DNA of 6,417 nt from positions 1 to 6,417 of the forward strand of contig JAGLQD010000025.1 of the NCBI GenBank assembly GCA_023136985.1, in the 5' to 3' direction. The position numbers and the translations under genes were made by a program. This DNA comes from Candidatus Sabulitectum sp. (lineage in GTDB: Bacteria; Fermentibacterota; Fermentibacteria; Fermentibacterales; JCC-6). This document shows positions 4,476 to 6,417 of the stretch, piece after piece; the first letter of the stretch is position 1, and the number at the start of each line of letters is the position of its first letter. Under the pieces are notes generated by a model. That model saw nothing but the letters and a program-made list of their open reading frames with translations. It had not been told where the DNA came from and made no database searches.

Positions 4476-6417
4476 GTGAAAAAAACGAGACCTGTGAGGA
4501 ATTATTCTCGCGTGAAACCCGCGATTAGAGTTCCTGATTTACTTAGGGTACAGAAGGAATCGTTCGATAATTTTCTTCAGGCGGATGTAAAACCGGAAGA
4601 GAGGCTCCCCCAGGGGCTTCACAAGATCTTAATAGATACTTTTCCCATTGAGAGTTCAACAAAAGAATTCTCACTGGAGTATGTTGGTTACGATATTGGT
4701 CGTCCGAGACACTCGATACGCGAAGCCGTAGAACGAGGCGTAACATATTCCGCACCTCTTAATGCTACAATGCGACTGGTTACCAGAGACCCGGAAACAC
4801 TTGTGATGAAGATGGCTGTCGATCAGGGTACATTCCTTGGCGAGTTGCCGCAGATGACCGAGAATGGTTCCTTTATTATCAATGGAGCTGAACGGGTTAT
4901 TGTGAGCCAGCTGCACAGAAGTCCAGGTGTATTCTTTGAGGAAAAGACTCAGCAGAGGGGCAGAAGGATCTGCACCGCAAGAGTTATCCCTCAAAAGGGA
5001 TCATGGCTTGATCTGACCCTTGATTCAAATGATATAATTTTTGCAAATATTGACAAGAAACCAAAAAGAATTCCGATTACCATGCTCCTTCGGGCATTGG
5101 GCTTAAGCTCGGAAGCAGAGATCCTTGCTTCTTTTTACCCGGTGACGGAGAAGAATCTGAGTGCTGTTCTTAAGCGGCAGTCAAAAATTTCCGAGATCGT
5201 GCATAAATCTTTTGCAGAAGAAATTGTAGACCCGGAAACAGGAGAGGTCCTGGTTCGCTGCGATGAACCTGTGGAGAGTGTTGAAAAACTGGAGAAGCTT
5301 GTTGCGGCAGGTATAGAAACTTCAAAATTCCTTGAACCCCGCAATGAAAGCTACAGTATTGACAGCATCCGCCGTACTCTTGCTAAAGAGGAAGCAGCTC
5401 TCGGTGCAGGAATTGAGAAAAGTGAAGCTTCAGCCACAATGTGGATATATGAGGCTCTTAGAGGAACAGACGCTCCTTCACTTGATCACGCCAGAAGTTA
5501 TCTTAGGTCTATGTTCTTTGACAGCAAGCGATACAGCCTCAGTGAGGTTGGCCGCTACAAGCTTAACGAGAGACTGAACATAAACACATCCATGGACAAG
5601 CTTACCCTTACTGTACCGGATCTTGTGGCAATAGTTGATAATCTTATCTGTCTTCGTGAGGGAACGAATGTCTCTGATGACATCGATCACCTGGGAAACA
5701 GAAGAGTTAAAACTGTTGGAGAGCAATTAGGTAATCAATTTGGTATTGCTTTGTCAAGGATGAGCAGAACTATTAAAGAACGTATGTCTTTAGCAAAACC
5801 TGAAGATGATGTTGCTGTTGCGGATCTTATCAACATTAGAACTTTATCAAGTGTTTTGAATGCTTTTTTTGGTACAAATCAACTCTCGCAATTCATGGAT
5901 CAAGTAAATCCATTAGCTGAGATAACACATAAAAGAAGGCTGTCTGCATTAGGTGCAGGTGGACTTACGAGAGATAGAGCAGGTTTTGAGGTAAGAGATG
6001 TTCATTATACACACTATGGAAGACTTTGCCCTATTGAAACTCCTGAGGGACCTAACATTGGATTGATTTCTTCTCTAGCTACTTATGCAAGAGTAAACAA
6101 TATGGGATTTATAGAGACCCCGTACAGAAAGGTGAAATCCGGTAAAGTGAGTAATGATATTGATTACTTAACTGCAGATGAAGAGGATAGAAATGTAATT
6201 GCTCAGGCAAATGCTCCGTTGGATGAAAAGGGAAATTTCGTAAGGCCCGGCAGCATATTGACGAGATTTAGAGGTGATTTTCCTGTTGAAACCAATGAAA
6301 ATGTTAATTACATGGACTGTACTCCAACTCAAGTAGTTTCAGCTGCTGCATCATTAATTCCTTTCTTAGAGCATGATGATGCTAACCGAGCATTAATGGG
6401 TGCAAACATGCAACGTC
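4476..6417 (+). CDS. rpoB: DNA-directed RNA polymerase beta subunit, N-terminal 647 residues (3' end cut by window edge)
   Basis: RpoB is the large catalytic subunit of RNA polymerase. I start it at GTG 4476, with AGAGGAG (4464-4470) five bases upstream; the product begins MKKTRPVRNYSRVKPAIRVP, and no ATG is near. Visible landmarks are FPIESSTKEFSLEYVGY, the lobe motif GERV-type INGAERVIVSQLHRSPGVFF, DDIDHLGNRRVKTVGEQ (about 401-417), the rifampicin region from G466 (QLSQFMDQ, THKRRLSALG) and the fork-loop region GRLCPIETPEGPNIGLI (515-531). Residues contacting rifampicin in E. coli (Q513, D516, H526, R529, S531, I572) are all conserved (Q472, D475, H485, R488, S490, I531), so sensitivity is predicted. 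About 600 C-terminal residues, including the two catalytic-region lysines, are missing. Codon usage and G+C change sharply at about base 5720 although the frame is intact. Confidence 0.98.
   Translation, partial: MKKTRPVRNYSRVKPAIRVPDLLRVQKESFDNFLQADVKPEERLPQGLHKILIDTFPIESSTKEFSLEYVGYDIGRPRHSIREAVERGVTYSAPLNATMRLVTRDPETLVMKMAVDQGTFLGELPQMTENGSFIINGAERVIVSQLHRSPGVFFEEKTQQRGRRICTARVIPQKGSWLDLTLDSNDIIFANIDKKPKRIPITMLLRALGLSSEAEILASFYPVTEKNLSAVLKRQSKISEIVHKSFAEEIVDPETGEVLVRCDEPVESVEKLEKLVAAGIETSKFLEPRNESYSIDSIRRTLAKEEAALGAGIEKSEASATMWIYEALRGTDAPSLDHARSYLRSMFFDSKRYSLSEVGRYKLNERLNINTSMDKLTLTVPDLVAIVDNLICLREGTNVSDDIDHLGNRRVKTVGEQLGNQFGIALSRMSRTIKERMSLAKPEDDVAVADLINIRTLSSVLNAFFGTNQLSQFMDQVNPLAEITHKRRLSALGAGGLTRDRAGFEVRDVHYTHYGRLCPIETPEGPNIGLISSLATYARVNNMGFIETPYRKVKSGKVSNDIDYLTADEEDRNVIAQANAPLDEKGNFVRPGSILTRFRGDFPVETNENVNYMDCTPTQVVSAAASLIPFLEHDDANRALMGANMQR
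5721..6417 (+). other. Compositionally foreign 3' part of the visible rpoB
   Basis: From codon 416 to the window edge the coding frame continues but synonymous codon choice changes. By hand count glutamine is CAA in 7 of 8 codons here, against 1 of 10 in rpoB before this point and 0 of 27 in the other protein genes of the window. Leucine is TTA in 9 of 20 codons here against 3 of 41 in the earlier part of rpoB. G+C is about 38% for 5701-6417 against about 46% for 5101-5700. The stretches at 6110-6170 and 6220-6275 are somewhat less AT-rich. The protein still aligns to RpoB throughout. A join between two related genomes in assembly or amplification, or a real recombination tract, are both possible. 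Confidence 0.75.

Overview
The window is a contiguous stretch of the bacterial tuf-rpmG-trnW-secE-nusG-rplKAJL-rpoB translation/transcription cluster, all on the + strand. The order is: 3' part of tuf (EF-Tu), rpmG (L33), tRNA-Trp(CCA), secE, nusG, rplK (L11), rplA (L1), rplJ (L10), rplL (L7/L12), and the 5' half of rpoB, cut by the right edge. Every gene except rpoB ends within the window, tuf lacks its N-terminus at the left edge, and no frame is broken. I see no mobile element, CRISPR array or accessory cassette.

Organism: a bacterium of moderate G+C. Several RpoB details, such as VHYTHYGRLCPIETPEG followed by GLISSL, with Tyr where proteobacteria and actinobacteria usually have Pro, suggest the Fibrobacterota-Chlorobiota-Bacteroidota (FCB) side of the tree. 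This is a recollection of family patterns, not a search, and confidence is low to moderate. Part of the evidence sits in the compositionally odd 3' segment discussed below.

Layout: at 1-1486, tuf, rpmG, the tRNA and secE are tightly packed; the rpmG ribosome-binding site overlaps the tuf stop codon. NusG follows SecE after 24 bases. A 95-base spacer with possible RNA hairpins precedes rplK. rplK and rplA overlap by 8 bases, and rplJ follows after only 17 bases, leaving no room for a separate long L10 leader. rplL follows after 57 bases. A 161-base spacer with a strong GC-rich hairpin (no U-tract) and two weaker ones separates rplL from rpoB, where other bacteria place an attenuator or RNA-processing site.

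The genes work together as growth-rate machinery: EF-Tu delivers aminoacyl-tRNA; L11, L10 and L7/L12 form the factor-binding stalk that recruits EF-Tu; L1 forms the opposite stalk; NusG links RNA polymerase to the ribosome or to Rho; SecE is part of the protein export channel.

The one real anomaly is inside rpoB. At about base 5720 the synonymous codon usage changes abruptly (Gln CAG to CAA, Leu CTT/CTG to TTA/TTG) and G+C falls from about 46% to about 38%, while the reading frame and protein family alignment continue. The switch falls just after one of the most conserved RpoB motifs. A chimeric assembly join or a homologous replacement of part of rpoB are the main explanations. No undescribed system is evident in the rest of the window.
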